Positions 23,442-32,681 of a stretch of DNA of 64,000 nucleotides are shown here, piece by piece. The position numbers were made by a program, and so were the translations under genes. The DNA is from Paenibacillus_G elgii_A (lineage in GTDB: Bacteria; Bacillota; Bacilli; Paenibacillales; NBRC-103111). The notes under the pieces are model-generated. The model saw only the letters and a program-made list of their open reading frames with translations, was not told where the DNA came from and made no database searches. Position 1 is the first letter of the stretch. Each line of letters opens with the position of its first letter. The stretch covers positions 34,696 to 98,695 of the forward strand of contig JBHJMN010000021.1 of the NCBI GenBank assembly GCA_042219835.1. The letters run 5' to 3'.

Positions 23442-24344
23442 ATGAATCTGCATGCCCTGCGACTCTTTCATACGATCGCTGCCACAGGAAATGTAACCCG
23501 TGCCTCCGAACTGTTGAATATTAGCCAACCGGCCATTACGGCTCAGATCAAAAAATTTGAAAAGGAGCTCTCCCTTCCTCTATTGAAGCCCAGTGGAAGA
23601 GGGATTGCCCTGACGGATGCCGGTGAAAAAATGGCCCTGCTCGCAAAGAGGCTGTTTGCGATGGAACAGCAGATCGATCAATTTTGTCACGAATATCGCA
23701 ATGGCACGAACGGACATATTCGATTGGCTGCGACCTATTTGCCGGCCCAGTTTCTGATTCCCGCTTGGATCGCGAAGTTTAAACAGCAATACGAACAGGT
23801 AGAAATGACGATTACAACGACCAATTCAAGCGATGCACTCAAGCAGCTTTTACAGATGGAAGTGGACCTTGCGGTTTATGGAGGACTGGCGGAAGAATAC
23901 CCGGATGCGATTCAAACGGAAGAGTTGTTTCGCGACGAGCTGTGGTTTGTGGTAGCTCCGAATCACAAATATGCGAATCAGCAAGTATCGCTGGACGAAA
24001 TGATGAAAGAGCCTTTTGTCATGCGGGAAGAAGGAAGCTCGACACGGGAAAGGCTGCTGGCTTTATGCCGAACCTACAACGTATCCAAACCCCGAATCAC
24101 GCTGCAATTCAATGGATTGCACGAAGCGATCATGGCCGTTATCGCCGGCTATGGCGCCAACTTCGTTTCCTCGTTGGTCGTACGGGAGTATGTACAGCGC
24201 GGCGAGTTATGCCGGGTTTACGTTCAAAGCGTCCAGCTGCAAAATACAATTGCCATCTGTACCCGCAAGAACGAGCCTTTACCCGCCGCTGCTGCAAATC
24301 TCGTACGAATTATTCGTCAATCCGGGGGCGATGCCGCGCAATAG
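23442..24344 (+). CDS. LysR-family transcriptional regulator
   Basis: A 300-residue regulator with an N-terminal winged HTH (MNLHALRLFHTIAATGNVTR, ASELLNISQPAITAQIKKFE) and a periplasmic-binding-like effector domain (about residues 90-295: IRLAATYLPAQFLIP, GYGANFVSSLVVREYVQRG). ATG 23442 follows AAGGAGACTTGCC. It is divergent from the O-methyltransferase gene; the intergenic region is AT-rich (AAATATAATATATTG) and probably contains the binding site. The inducer is unknown. Confidence 0.93.
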   Translation: MNLHALRLFHTIAATGNVTRASELLNISQPAITAQIKKFEKELSLPLLKPSGRGIALTDAGEKMALLAKRLFAMEQQIDQFCHEYRNGTNGHIRLAATYLPAQFLIPAWIAKFKQQYEQVEMTITTTNSSDALKQLLQMEVDLAVYGGLAEEYPDAIQTEELFRDELWFVVAPNHKYANQQVSLDEMMKEPFVMREEGSSTRERLLALCRTYNVSKPRITLQFNGLHEAIMAVIAGYGANFVSSLVVREYVQRGELCRVYVQSVQLQNTIAICTRKNEPLPAAAANLVRIIRQSGGDAAQ

Positions 24345-24417
24345 GAAAGTTTCTCCCGGCATCGTTGTGCATGTCCGCGTGTGGATGAGGTGCTTCAGGG
24401 CATCCGATAGCAACGGC

Positions 24418-24534
24418 TCAGCTTGAGCGAGCCACCGCCTCAAAGCAAGTCTTGCCGGATTCGCCTTGATCGTTGAGCATGGGTTGAATTTTCTCCCAAA
24501 ACGTGTTCAAAGCCGAATCCGAAAAAAATTCAAA
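24418..24534 (-). pseudogene. Short protein-coding remnant downstream of the MFS gene
   Basis: A 38-codon frame without a start runs from just after the MFS stop to TGA 24418 (FSDSALNTFWEKIQPML, DQGESGKTCFEAVARSS). The composition is protein-like, suggesting the 3' end of a lost gene. The family is not recognisable. Confidence 0.3.
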
Positions 24535-24536
24535 AG

Positions 24537-25913
24537 TTAATCGGCTCTCTTGGTAATACGGAAAGATATGAGAAAGCTCAGCACGATGAAAAGCAGTTGA
24601 GTGAATAAGGCCAGCATGATCCCCATAAAGATACCTTGGTTGAAATGCTCGCTTACAGCGATTAAAGCCCCCCCGATTCCGATGCTCACTCCTGGGAAAA
24701 AAGCGTCGACAAATTGAAGATACGCGGAAATTTCGCCTTCCTCACCCGAGCGGGCATGCTGCAGCGCAATGGCTCCTGTCGTCGGATTGGCCAACCCAAT
24801 GCCGAAGCCCGTAAAGATTTGTGAGATGACGGCAAACCAAATTCCCCCGCTCTCCAACCCTACAGCCATGATGACCAGCGATACGCCGACGATCATGAAG
24901 CCGAGCCCGGTTATGATCCGTTTTTTTCTGCCGCGGCCGCTATCCTTTTCGTCCAGTTTGGATTGCAGCCAAGCTGCGGTGGACCAGCTTAACGCGCCTG
25001 CGGCGACGATCAGCCCGGCAAGGTCTGCGGGCAAGCCTTTGACCTTCGTCAGCGCCAAGACGACATAGCTCTCGGTTGCAACATAGCACGCATAATATAG
25101 CCCTCTTGAAACAATGGTGGCCGGCAGCCCTTTTTTGACGGAGAACGTTCCCGCAGGGAGTAGTTGCTGCAGAGGCCGGACCATGACGATCAACCCGATA
25201 ACCGCAAGCGCAATGCCCTTCCAATCGGAAACAAAGCCCAATCCGCTCAGCAACAGCCCCGTCCCTATTGTCAGCAGCACAGCGTATCCTTCCTTGCGGC
25301 CGCTTTTCTTGGGCGGAGCGCTATCCGTTTGAAGCTTGCGAAAGGAAGGAAACGTCAGCAAGACGGCCAAGGCGATCAAGGGCAGTACAAGCCAGAACAC
25401 GAATCTCCACGAGACATACTCGGCCAGCAGCCCGGCAATATAAGGACCGATCAACGCCGGCAAAATAAAGGCGCTGGAAAATGCAGCCAAAATTTTCGTC
25501 CGGAGCGCATCGGGATAGCTTAAGGTAATGCTATAGTACACGCATGTGACAATAGCGCCTGCGCCAAAGCCTTGAAACGCTCTCCCCGCAATTAACATCG
25601 GCATATTCACGGATGTAGCCGCGATCAAAATACCGGCCACAAAAATCACGATAGACAAAGAAAAAGAGCGGTACACGCCGATTTTGCCGATTTGCTGACC
25701 GATGACCATCGTCCCCAATATTTGCGTCAACAGAAATGCGCTGAAAATCCAGCCGTATAACGAAATGCCGTTCAAATGCTGCGCCAACTCCGGCGCGATG
25801 GTCGTAATCGCCAAGCCTTCGAACGCTACGGTAGTCACAGCCAAAATGATACCGATGGTCAATGCCCGATACCGTGCGTCAAAAATGCTTGCCTTGCTTT
25901 TGCCTTGTTCCAT
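24537..25913 (-). CDS. Major facilitator superfamily drug/proton antiporter
   Basis: A 458-residue multi-helix (about 12-14) transporter of the EmrB/QacA-like type: the motif following helix 4 reads RAFQGFGAGAIVTCVYY, and helix 5 region is AFSSAFILPALIGPYIAGLL, close to antiporter motif C. The ATG at 25913 (MEQGKSKASIFDARYR) is chosen because AGGAGGAATAAGGG precedes it; an upstream extension would run through the operator. It follows a marR gene by 90 bases, with a palindrome in the gap. This is the standard arrangement of a MarR-controlled drug efflux pump. Confidence 0.92.
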   Translation of the reverse strand: MEQGKSKASIFDARYRALTIGIILAVTTVAFEGLAITTIAPELAQHLNGISLYGWIFSAFLLTQILGTMVIGQQIGKIGVYRSFSLSIVIFVAGILIAATSVNMPMLIAGRAFQGFGAGAIVTCVYYSITLSYPDALRTKILAAFSSAFILPALIGPYIAGLLAEYVSWRFVFWLVLPLIALAVLLTFPSFRKLQTDSAPPKKSGRKEGYAVLLTIGTGLLLSGLGFVSDWKGIALAVIGLIVMVRPLQQLLPAGTFSVKKGLPATIVSRGLYYACYVATESYVVLALTKVKGLPADLAGLIVAAGALSWSTAAWLQSKLDEKDSGRGRKKRIITGLGFMIVGVSLVIMAVGLESGGIWFAVISQIFTGFGIGLANPTTGAIALQHARSGEEGEISAYLQFVDAFFPGVSIGIGGALIAVSEHFNQGIFMGIMLALFTQLLFIVLSFLISFRITKRAD

Positions 25914-25945
25914 TCCCTTATTCCTCCATCTACTTGCCAGAACAT

Positions 25946-25963
25946 TAGTTGCTACAGCAACTA
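25946..25963. promoter_or_regulatory. Palindromic MarR-type operator
   Basis: TAGTTGCT-AC-AGCAACTA is a perfect 8-bp inverted repeat with a 2-base centre, in the gap between marR and the MFS gene. The half-site TAGTTGCTAT occurs again at 26459-26468 upstream of marR, followed by ATGACCATTATAAT. Control of both genes by the MarR protein is inference. Confidence 0.65.
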
Positions 25964-26003
25964 TATGAATAAAAAAAACCAAAACAGGTACACGGGCAAC
26001 TCT

Positions 26004-26429
26004 CTACAAATCCTTCACGTTATTATACATAACGGCAAGTATTCTTCTAAAGGTTTCGACTTCTTCCTCGGACAACCCTTCGACCGTTTTCTTATAAGCT
26101 TCAATGGACGGAGCAAGGATGTCCTCTTTGATCTCCCTGCCTTTCGGCGTTAAATATACCCGCAGCGATCTGCGGTCCGTCTCATGGGTTACCCGATGAA
26201 CGAAGCCCTTCTTTTCCAGCTTGAACAGCATCCGGGCGATGTTCGTCTGATCTTTATACAGCCGTTCCGCAAGCTCTTTCTGGGTAATCCCTTCCTTTTC
26301 CCAGAGAATAACCAATATTTCCCATTGATCCACGGTAATATCGAAAGGGTTAACGACCTTTTGATAATAATTGTTAAGCTTCAAATCCGCCCGGTGTACG
26401 ATGACCCCGATATACTTTTCTAACTCCAA
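26004..26429 (-). CDS. MarR-family transcriptional regulator
   Basis: A 141-residue winged-helix regulator: FDITVDQWEILVILWEKEG, the recognition helix region ITQKELAERLYKDQTNIARM, and the wing VHRVTHETDRRSLRVYLTPK with the conserved DxR. The ends form the dimerisation helices. ATG 26429 is preceded by GGAGGCTGCC. The two copies of TAGTTGCTA around it suggest autoregulation and control of the downstream MFS pump. The ligand is unknown. Confidence 0.95.
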   Translation of the reverse strand: MELEKYIGVIVHRADLKLNNYYQKVVNPFDITVDQWEILVILWEKEGITQKELAERLYKDQTNIARMLFKLEKKGFVHRVTHETDRRSLRVYLTPKGREIKEDILAPSIEAYKKTVEGLSEEEVETFRRILAVMYNNVKDL

Positions 26430-26528
26430 TGGCAGCCTCCATCATAGTCGACATGATTATAGTTGCTATGACCATTATAATTCCCATACCCGCCAGTGTC
26501 AATCCGCAAAATGAGCTTCTCTGTGCGA

Positions 26529-26603
26529 GCTGTATAACAAAATGATCCGAGCCTGGTTCATTGCACCAGGGAATCGGATCATTGAGCTGTTTGTTATACA
26601 GTT
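26529..26603 (-). terminator. Long hairpin terminator at the end of the sugar-type MFS gene
   Basis: The inverted repeats are nested: outer CTGTATAACAAA/TTTGTTATACAG, middle AATGATCCGA/TCGGATCATT and inner CCTGGT/ACCAGG. On the minus strand the middle stem is followed by TTTTG. The outer arm overlaps the last codons of the MFS gene. Confidence 0.7.
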
Positions 26604-27910
26604 TTCGTAGGATGCCCGGTTCGTACAGCTGCCTCATGCTTCATTTGCTCTCCCACTTCAGGAATCGGCTTGAACGCAAATGTTCCAAGCAATACACATA
26701 CCGCAAGCACGATATAAAAGAAGGCCCACTCTCCGATTCCTGTCATGCTTCCCGCAGCCAATAGTACAGGGGCAATGGCAGGAACAAGCGATTGCGGCAG
26801 CGCGTTAGCAACGTTCATGAGTCCAAAGTCTTTCGCCGAATCTTCCTTGTTCGGCAAAATCCGTGCGACAAGCGCCATATCAACGGATGTAAAGCATCCT
26901 GAGGCCAAACCGATCACGATGGAAGCTATAATGAATGCCGTCGTATTCGGAACGAAAGAATATATCATCAGCCCGAAAAGCATAATAATGCCGCAAGCAT
27001 ATAGAAACGGCTTCTGTTTACCGAATCGGTCTGACAATATGCCGCCAATAATACTAGTGATAGCGGTTGCAATCAAGGCAACAATCTTGATCGTACCTAC
27101 GACATCGGTAGCATCCCCTTGAGATAAGCCCATACGTTTCACGAGCATGACAGCCGTATAAAGGCTATAGGCAAGACCCAGATTGATCAAAAATTTAGAC
27201 AGGAGCGCCCATGTGAATTCCGGATATTTACGCGGATCAGGGTAAATTTTCCCAAGCTTTTCTTTCAATGAGATATTTTCTTTTGCTTTCTTTACCATCT
27301 TCACTTTGCTGTCGCGGATAATAAACAAGCTGATAATCGGGCCTACGACGCCAATGATCGAAATCAGCAGCCATTTGGACGAGGTTGGCATCGTTTTCAG
27401 AGTCATCATCATAATCATTCCAATTGTAAGGCTCAAGGGGATAGCGAGTCCAAGCAGTCCCGACATGGTTCCTTGCTTCTTCACTTCTACCTGGTCGGGA
27501 ATCAGCGCCGTATAGGCCGCCATCGCAAAGTTAAAGAAGAGCTGCGCTATACACCATCCGACGATAACCTGCCATATTTGTGTCGCGAAGCCGATCCATA
27601 CCAAGGCCAGGCAGCCCATCAGCGGTCCGATCAGAATCCATGTGCGCCTGCGCCCGAAGCCAATATTGGTTCGATCACTGATCGCTCCGCCAAGCGGATT
27701 CCCGACAAGCGCGAACAATGCCCCGACTCCTGCGACGATCCCATACGAAACCTGATAGTTCGTCGGATCGATCTCAATCATTTTAAAAGAGAGCAACAAC
27801 ACCGCCGGCGTCAATAAGCCGATCAACATACAAACATACCCAAACATGATGCCAAAGGTTAATCTTTTAAACGGTGTTTGTATCTGGCCTTCTACTGCTT
27901 GTTCCCCCAT
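26594..27910 (-). CDS. MFS transporter, sugar/glycoside type (GPH/SLC45-like)
   Basis: A 438-residue 12-helix transporter. The loop after helix 2 reads GNPLGGAISDRTNIGFGRRR, the form of the MFS signature typical of GPH/SLC45 sugar symporters, and the second half repeats it as GGILSDRFGKQKPF. The gene is 19 bases downstream of the GH3 glycosidase gene on the same strand and should be cotranscribed with it, so it probably imports the glycoside that the enzyme cleaves. ATG 27910 follows AAGGGGGAAGAAGT. A long hairpin follows. Confidence 0.92.
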   Translation of the reverse strand: MGEQAVEGQIQTPFKRLTFGIMFGYVCMLIGLLTPAVLLLSFKMIEIDPTNYQVSYGIVAGVGALFALVGNPLGGAISDRTNIGFGRRRTWILIGPLMGCLALVWIGFATQIWQVIVGWCIAQLFFNFAMAAYTALIPDQVEVKKQGTMSGLLGLAIPLSLTIGMIMMMTLKTMPTSSKWLLISIIGVVGPIISLFIIRDSKVKMVKKAKENISLKEKLGKIYPDPRKYPEFTWALLSKFLINLGLAYSLYTAVMLVKRMGLSQGDATDVVGTIKIVALIATAITSIIGGILSDRFGKQKPFLYACGIIMLFGLMIYSFVPNTTAFIIASIVIGLASGCFTSVDMALVARILPNKEDSAKDFGLMNVANALPQSLVPAIAPVLLAAGSMTGIGEWAFFYIVLAVCVLLGTFAFKPIPEVGEQMKHEAAVRTGHPTKTV

Positions 27911-27929
27911 ACTTCTTCCCCCTTACCGA

Positions 27930-30206
27930 TCATACATGTCTGTTGAAACGTTCAATCATACCGTTCAGCATCTCTTCAGAAAAGGCGCCTTGACTGAAAT
28001 GAACAAGTCCGCGCAGCGGCATATATTTGAACATGGCCGCTTTCATCTCGGACGCTTCTCCACCGCCCTGATCTCCGATCAATGGGGTACGTTTTGCTTG
28101 CGCCAACATTTCTTGCAGGATTGGCGCCAGTACCGGATCTGCAAGCAAATCGCCGAGCGGCGTATTCCGCGTTACCCGTTTACGGAGGTTGACTGAAGAT
28201 TTTACATAGACCGTATTTCTCAGGACGATGTCTCTTGAAGATTTACCGATAAGAATCTCGAATTCGCCTTCTTCGACATGCCAATCCTTCAGTTCCACGT
28301 TATAGTAAGCGAAAGATCGCTTGTTCAAGGTGAAGCTGACCGTTTTCTCTTCTCCCGGCTGCAATTCTACTTTAGCAAAGCCCTTCAGTTCTTTTTCAGG
28401 CCGCTTGACAGCGCTTACTTTGTCATGAACGTATAGCTGCACAATTTCTTTTCCGGCAATCTTGCCTGTATTCTTAACGTTCACCTTTACCGTGAGGGTC
28501 TCCGTATCTTGAATCGAGTCTTGATCCAGCATCAGATTGCTATATTCAAAAGTCGTATAGCTAAGCCCGTATCCAAACGGGAACAGCGGTTCAATCTGCA
28601 GCGCATCGTAGTGCCGATAGCCGACAAACACGCCCTCCCTATACTCCACTCTGTCTCCTTCACCAGGAAAATTTAGATAAGAAGGATTATGATGCAGCTC
28701 TTTAGGGAACGTCTCCGCCAGCTTACCGCTAGGATTGGCGTCACCGAACAATAGATCCGCAATGGCGCCGCCCAACGCTTGTCCTCCAAGATATCCTTCC
28801 AGCACGCCTTTCACTTTATCGATCCAAGGCATAACGACAGGCGCTCCATTGCTTAGAACGACAACGATATTGCGTTGTACTTCGGCTACCGCTTCAATTA
28901 GCTTGATATGATTGTCCGGAAGGCGCAAGTGCTCGCGGTCGTAGCCTTCAGACTCGTAGCGATCCGGCAATCCAACGAACAGAATGGCCGTGTCGGCTTC
29001 CGACGCGATTTTCTTCGCTTCTTCAATCAGACTTTCTTCGATTTCATCGTGCTCCAACCGGTACCCATTCGCATATGCAACCTTGGTTCCCGGTCCGGAT
29101 ACTTGCTTGATTTGTTCAAGGATATTGTCCAGCTTGGTTGGTTTGATATGGGAGCTGCCTCCCCCCTGAAAGCGAGGTTTTTGGGCAAACTCTCCAATGA
29201 CGGCCAAGTTCCCAGCCTTGTTCAGCGGAAGAATGGAATCTTCATTTTTCAAGAGAACCATGCTTTCTCTCGCTATTTCTCTAGCCAGCTGATGATGTGC
29301 TTCTTCATTAAATGTTGCATTCGATTTATGATTATCCACGGCTCGATATACGATCGTCAGGAAACGCTCTATTGCCAGATCGAGCTTCTCTTCAGACAAT
29401 TGCCCGCTGGCCACGGCATCGATAATTTTCTTCGCGCCAACTCCTTTGGTGGCTGGCATTTCAAGCTCAAGTCCGCTCGCGAGCCCATTCGCGCGCTCAT
29501 TTACGGCTCCCCAGTCCGATACGACAAAGCCTTCAAACCCCCACTCATCGCGGAGAATTTCGGTTAAAAGATAAGGGTGTTCTGAAGCATATTCGCCGTT
29601 TACTTTGTTGTAGGAACACATGACCGTCCATGGCCGACCTTCTTTTACAGCGGTTTCAAAACTGGCAAGATAGATCTCCCGAAGCGCTCTTTCGTCTACA
29701 ATAGCATCTGTTGACATGCGGCGATGCTCCTGATTGTTGACAGCAAAGTGCTTGATTGATGTCCCAACGCCTTGGCTTTGGACTCCTTGGATATGACTTG
29801 TTGCCATTTCCGTAGAAAGATACGGATCTTCGGAAAAGTACTCGAAGTTTCTTCCGCACAAGGGTGAACGCTTTATGTTAACGCCAGGTCCAAGCAGCAC
29901 GGCTACATTAAGCGCTTGGGATTCTTCCCCAAGGGCAACGCCCATTTTTTCGGCTAACTCCTTGTTCCAGGAACTCGCAAGCCCTGCAGCAGATGGAAAG
30001 CAGGTTGCTGGAACGCTATCATAGATGCCTAAGTGGTCGCCCCCTTCTTCTTGCTTCCGAAGTCCGTGCGGTCCGTCCGCTAACATAATGGAAGGAATTC
30101 CAAGTCTTTCAATGTCTTTTGTACGCCAAAAACTCTTGCCGGAGCAAAGGTCAGCTTTTTCTTCAAGCGTCATTTGGGAAATGATCTCTTTTAGATTTCT
30201 CTTCAT
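27930..30206 (-). CDS. Glycoside hydrolase family 3 beta-glucosidase
   Basis: A 758-residue cytoplasmic enzyme (no signal peptide) hydrolysing beta-linked oligosaccharides or glycosides. The N-terminal GH3 barrel has LADGPHGLR, GPGVNIKRSPLCGRNFEYFS with the Lys/Arg substrate contacts, GTSIKHFAVNNQEHRR and the nucleophile Asp231 in FVVSDWGA. The C-terminal alpha/beta sandwich (about 300-520) starts ESMVLLKNEDSILPL. A fibronectin III-like domain (about 570-650) has VKNTGKIAGKEIVQLYV, followed by a C-terminal extension. ATG 30206 follows AAGGAGTGC. A divergent AraC-type regulator 146 bases away probably controls it with the MFS gene. Confidence 0.96.
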   Translation of the reverse strand: MKRNLKEIISQMTLEEKADLCSGKSFWRTKDIERLGIPSIMLADGPHGLRKQEEGGDHLGIYDSVPATCFPSAAGLASSWNKELAEKMGVALGEESQALNVAVLLGPGVNIKRSPLCGRNFEYFSEDPYLSTEMATSHIQGVQSQGVGTSIKHFAVNNQEHRRMSTDAIVDERALREIYLASFETAVKEGRPWTVMCSYNKVNGEYASEHPYLLTEILRDEWGFEGFVVSDWGAVNERANGLASGLELEMPATKGVGAKKIIDAVASGQLSEEKLDLAIERFLTIVYRAVDNHKSNATFNEEAHHQLAREIARESMVLLKNEDSILPLNKAGNLAVIGEFAQKPRFQGGGSSHIKPTKLDNILEQIKQVSGPGTKVAYANGYRLEHDEIEESLIEEAKKIASEADTAILFVGLPDRYESEGYDREHLRLPDNHIKLIEAVAEVQRNIVVVLSNGAPVVMPWIDKVKGVLEGYLGGQALGGAIADLLFGDANPSGKLAETFPKELHHNPSYLNFPGEGDRVEYREGVFVGYRHYDALQIEPLFPFGYGLSYTTFEYSNLMLDQDSIQDTETLTVKVNVKNTGKIAGKEIVQLYVHDKVSAVKRPEKELKGFAKVELQPGEEKTVSFTLNKRSFAYYNVELKDWHVEEGEFEILIGKSSRDIVLRNTVYVKSSVNLRKRVTRNTPLGDLLADPVLAPILQEMLAQAKRTPLIGDQGGGEASEMKAAMFKYMPLRGLVHFSQGAFSEEMLNGMIERFNRHV

Positions 30207-30352
30207 ATTCAAGCACTCCTTAGTATGTGTTTTAAGAAAGTAACCGCTTTCCCACCTCTAAGATACCTTGTTTTGCCGTCGATTTATTGTATATGATATA
30301 GAAAAATAGTATATTTTTTAGTTCATTGGCAGCATATTTGGGAGGCTTGGTT

Positions 30353-31594
30353 ATGATGAATCATCCGCACATCGATGAGATGGATTATATATGTAACATG
30401 ATCTATACCACTTTCGATCTGCCCGTATACGCGATGAACGCCAATGGAGAACTCCTGTTCGAACAATCCGCTGCGTATATCCATAATCCAATGTATTTCT
30501 CCAAAATGGAAATGCTTAAACCGCTGTTTGTGACGGATGACCCATACCATTTTCCAGTTTTTAGAACGACGATGTTTCTGGAAAACTTTTTCTCGATTAC
30601 GCTAAGGACAGAAGGAGCATTTCAAGGGATTATTATTGTAGGTCCCGTTCTCTATTCGACGCTTCATGAAGAATCGCTTACAGGTATGCTGAATGAACTT
30701 CAATTAATTAATGAGAAAAAAAGAATGAGCGAATATTACGCGGCACTTCCAGTGATAAATCAACTGAAAGTAATCAGTATAAGCAAGCTCATGCATTATA
30801 TGATATACAAGGTGAAGCTGGATTCGGTTGAAATTCTGCGGCAAAATGAATTGCACCATACCAAAGCTATTGAAATCGAACATCTTCATGTTCATATTTT
30901 CGGGAGCGGGCAGCATCATCGATTCCAAGCAAATTCCATCCTTGAAAAGAAGATATATCAGAGCATTGCAACAGGAAGAAAAGAAGAATTGACTGCCGCC
31001 TTGACAGCGTATCCTGAAAAAGGAATATTCGGAAAGCTATCCAGAACAAGTTCCAGCCGGAACAGTAAAAACCTGGCCATTGCCGCGATCACTCTGGGTA
31101 CAAGGGCAGCTGTACAAGGAGGACTGCATCCTGAGATCGCTTATACACTCAGTGACTTGTACATACAAAATCTTGAAGAGCTTAAAGATAGCAGCAGCAT
31201 TACTCAATTTACGAATAGTGCATTGCATGATTTTGCCGAACGCGTACTGAAGCATCGCGAACAGAAATACTCAAAGCCGATCAACGCTTGTAAAAATTAT
31301 ATATTCTCTCATCTTTACGATGAGATTAAGCTTGCCGATCTGGCCGAAATGACTGTCATGAATCCAAGTTATTTATCGGCGCTGTTTAAGAAAGAAGTCG
31401 GCACCACAATCAGCGAATACATTCAGCGTACAAAAATCGAGGAAGCCAAGTCGTTAATTGATTATACGACCTATACGTTGTCTGATATTTGTACTTTGTT
31501 AAACTTCCATGATCAAAGCCATTTTACGAAAACCTTCAAAAAATTCGTAGGCTTGACCCCAGGAGAATATAAAAACCGAGCAGAACGTCTTTAA
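30353..31594 (+). CDS. AraC-family transcriptional regulator
   Basis: A 413-residue regulator. The N-terminal region (about 1-290) is a sensory domain without a recognised ligand motif; it includes a YAMNANGELLFEQS stretch like a PAS/GAF-type fold. The C-terminal AraC DNA-binding domain (about 310-413) has two HTH motifs: IKLADLAEMTVMNPSYLSAL and CTLLNFHDQSHFTKTFKKF, ending VGLTPGEYKN. ATG 30353 follows GGGAGGCTTGGTT. It is divergent from the GH3-MFS operon and is the obvious candidate regulator for it. Confidence 0.92.
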   Translation: MMNHPHIDEMDYICNMIYTTFDLPVYAMNANGELLFEQSAAYIHNPMYFSKMEMLKPLFVTDDPYHFPVFRTTMFLENFFSITLRTEGAFQGIIIVGPVLYSTLHEESLTGMLNELQLINEKKRMSEYYAALPVINQLKVISISKLMHYMIYKVKLDSVEILRQNELHHTKAIEIEHLHVHIFGSGQHHRFQANSILEKKIYQSIATGRKEELTAALTAYPEKGIFGKLSRTSSSRNSKNLAIAAITLGTRAAVQGGLHPEIAYTLSDLYIQNLEELKDSSSITQFTNSALHDFAERVLKHREQKYSKPINACKNYIFSHLYDEIKLADLAEMTVMNPSYLSALFKKEVGTTISEYIQRTKIEEAKSLIDYTTYTLSDICTLLNFHDQSHFTKTFKKFVGLTPGEYKNRAERL

Positions 31595-31711
31595 CTTCGA
31601 GCCGTTCCGCGAATACCCGGTGATCTTCATCAATGTATGTTTGCAAAAAAAGTGCTATAATAAATGAATTCAACATGTTATTCAGTCCACAATAAGGAAG
31701 GAGAATTATTC

Positions 31712-32599
31712 ATGAATACCAAACAATTAGAGAGAATCCATACGGGGAAAGGCTTTATCGCGGCCTTGGACCAAAGCGGCGGCAGCACCCCTAAAGCGCT
31801 GGCCCAGTACGGCGTTCAAGAATCGAGCTATTCCAATGAAGAAGAGATGTATGCCTTGGTTCATGAAATGAGAACGCGCATTATCAAAAGCCCCGCGTTT
31901 GATTCCCGGTACATTTTGGGCGCGATCTTATTTGAGAACACGATGGACCGCTCCATTGACGGTCAATTGACCGCCGATTATCTTTGGGAGAAGGAAGGGA
32001 TCGTGCCTTTTCTAAAAGTCGATAAAGGGCTCGCCGATCTGGAAGACGGGATTCAGCTCATGAAACCGATCCCTGATTTAAACGACCTTCTGAAGCGGGC
32101 GGTTGAACGCAACATCTTCGGAACGAAAATGCGTTCGCTGATCAAAGAAGCCAATCCTGCCGGAATCAAAAAAGTCGTTGAGCAGCAGTTTGCCATCGGG
32201 AAGCAAATCGTGGAGATGGGACTGGTTCCGATCATTGAGCCGGAAGTAGATATTTACAGCGCGGATAAGGTAGCATCGGAAAAACTGTTGAAGGATGAAC
32301 TTTTTGCTCAATTATCTGCCCTCGACAAAGACGCAAAGGTCATGCTTAAACTTTCCATACCGACGGAAAACAATTTCTACAGCGATCTGATGAAGGATCC
32401 GCACGTTGTACGGATTGTCGCTTTGTCAGGCGGCTATTCGCAAGCGGAAGCCAACGATAAGCTGGCACAAAATCACGGATTGATCGCGAGCTTCTCGCGT
32501 GCTTTATCGCAGGACCTCACCGCCGGGCAAACCGACGATGAGTTCAACGCAGTGCTTTCCAAATCCATTCAAGACATTTATGAAGCCTCAATTAAATAA
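31712..32599 (+). CDS. Class I fructose-bisphosphate aldolase
   Basis: A 295-residue Schiff-base aldolase that splits fructose 1,6-bisphosphate in glycolysis. The family start is GFIAALDQSGGSTPKAL, followed by ILGAILFENTMDR, VPFLKVDKG with the conserved Lys, PIIEPEVDI, KLSIPTENNFY containing the probable Schiff-base Lys, and ALSGGYSQAEAND. The ATG at 31712 follows AAGGAAGGAGAATTATTC. An extended -10 element (TGCTATAAT, 31653-31661) lies upstream without a good -35. It is monocistronic with a terminator. Confidence 0.95.
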   Translation: MNTKQLERIHTGKGFIAALDQSGGSTPKALAQYGVQESSYSNEEEMYALVHEMRTRIIKSPAFDSRYILGAILFENTMDRSIDGQLTADYLWEKEGIVPFLKVDKGLADLEDGIQLMKPIPDLNDLLKRAVERNIFGTKMRSLIKEANPAGIKKVVEQQFAIGKQIVEMGLVPIIEPEVDIYSADKVASEKLLKDELFAQLSALDKDAKVMLKLSIPTENNFYSDLMKDPHVVRIVALSGGYSQAEANDKLAQNHGLIASFSRALSQDLTAGQTDDEFNAVLSKSIQDIYEASIK

Positions 32600-32606
32600 A
32601 AAATTC

Positions 32607-32640
32607 ACGACCCCGAACTTTTATCTAAGCTCGGGGTCGT
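32607..32640. terminator. Terminator between aldolase and DUF1877 genes
   Basis: A 10-bp stem ACGACCCCGA/TCGGGGTCGT is flanked by AATAAAAAATT on the left and TTTCTT on the right, so it can serve both convergent genes. Confidence 0.85.
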
Positions 32641-32681
32641 TTCTTATGTCCAACAATTTGTGATGATTCAGATTATTGGAA

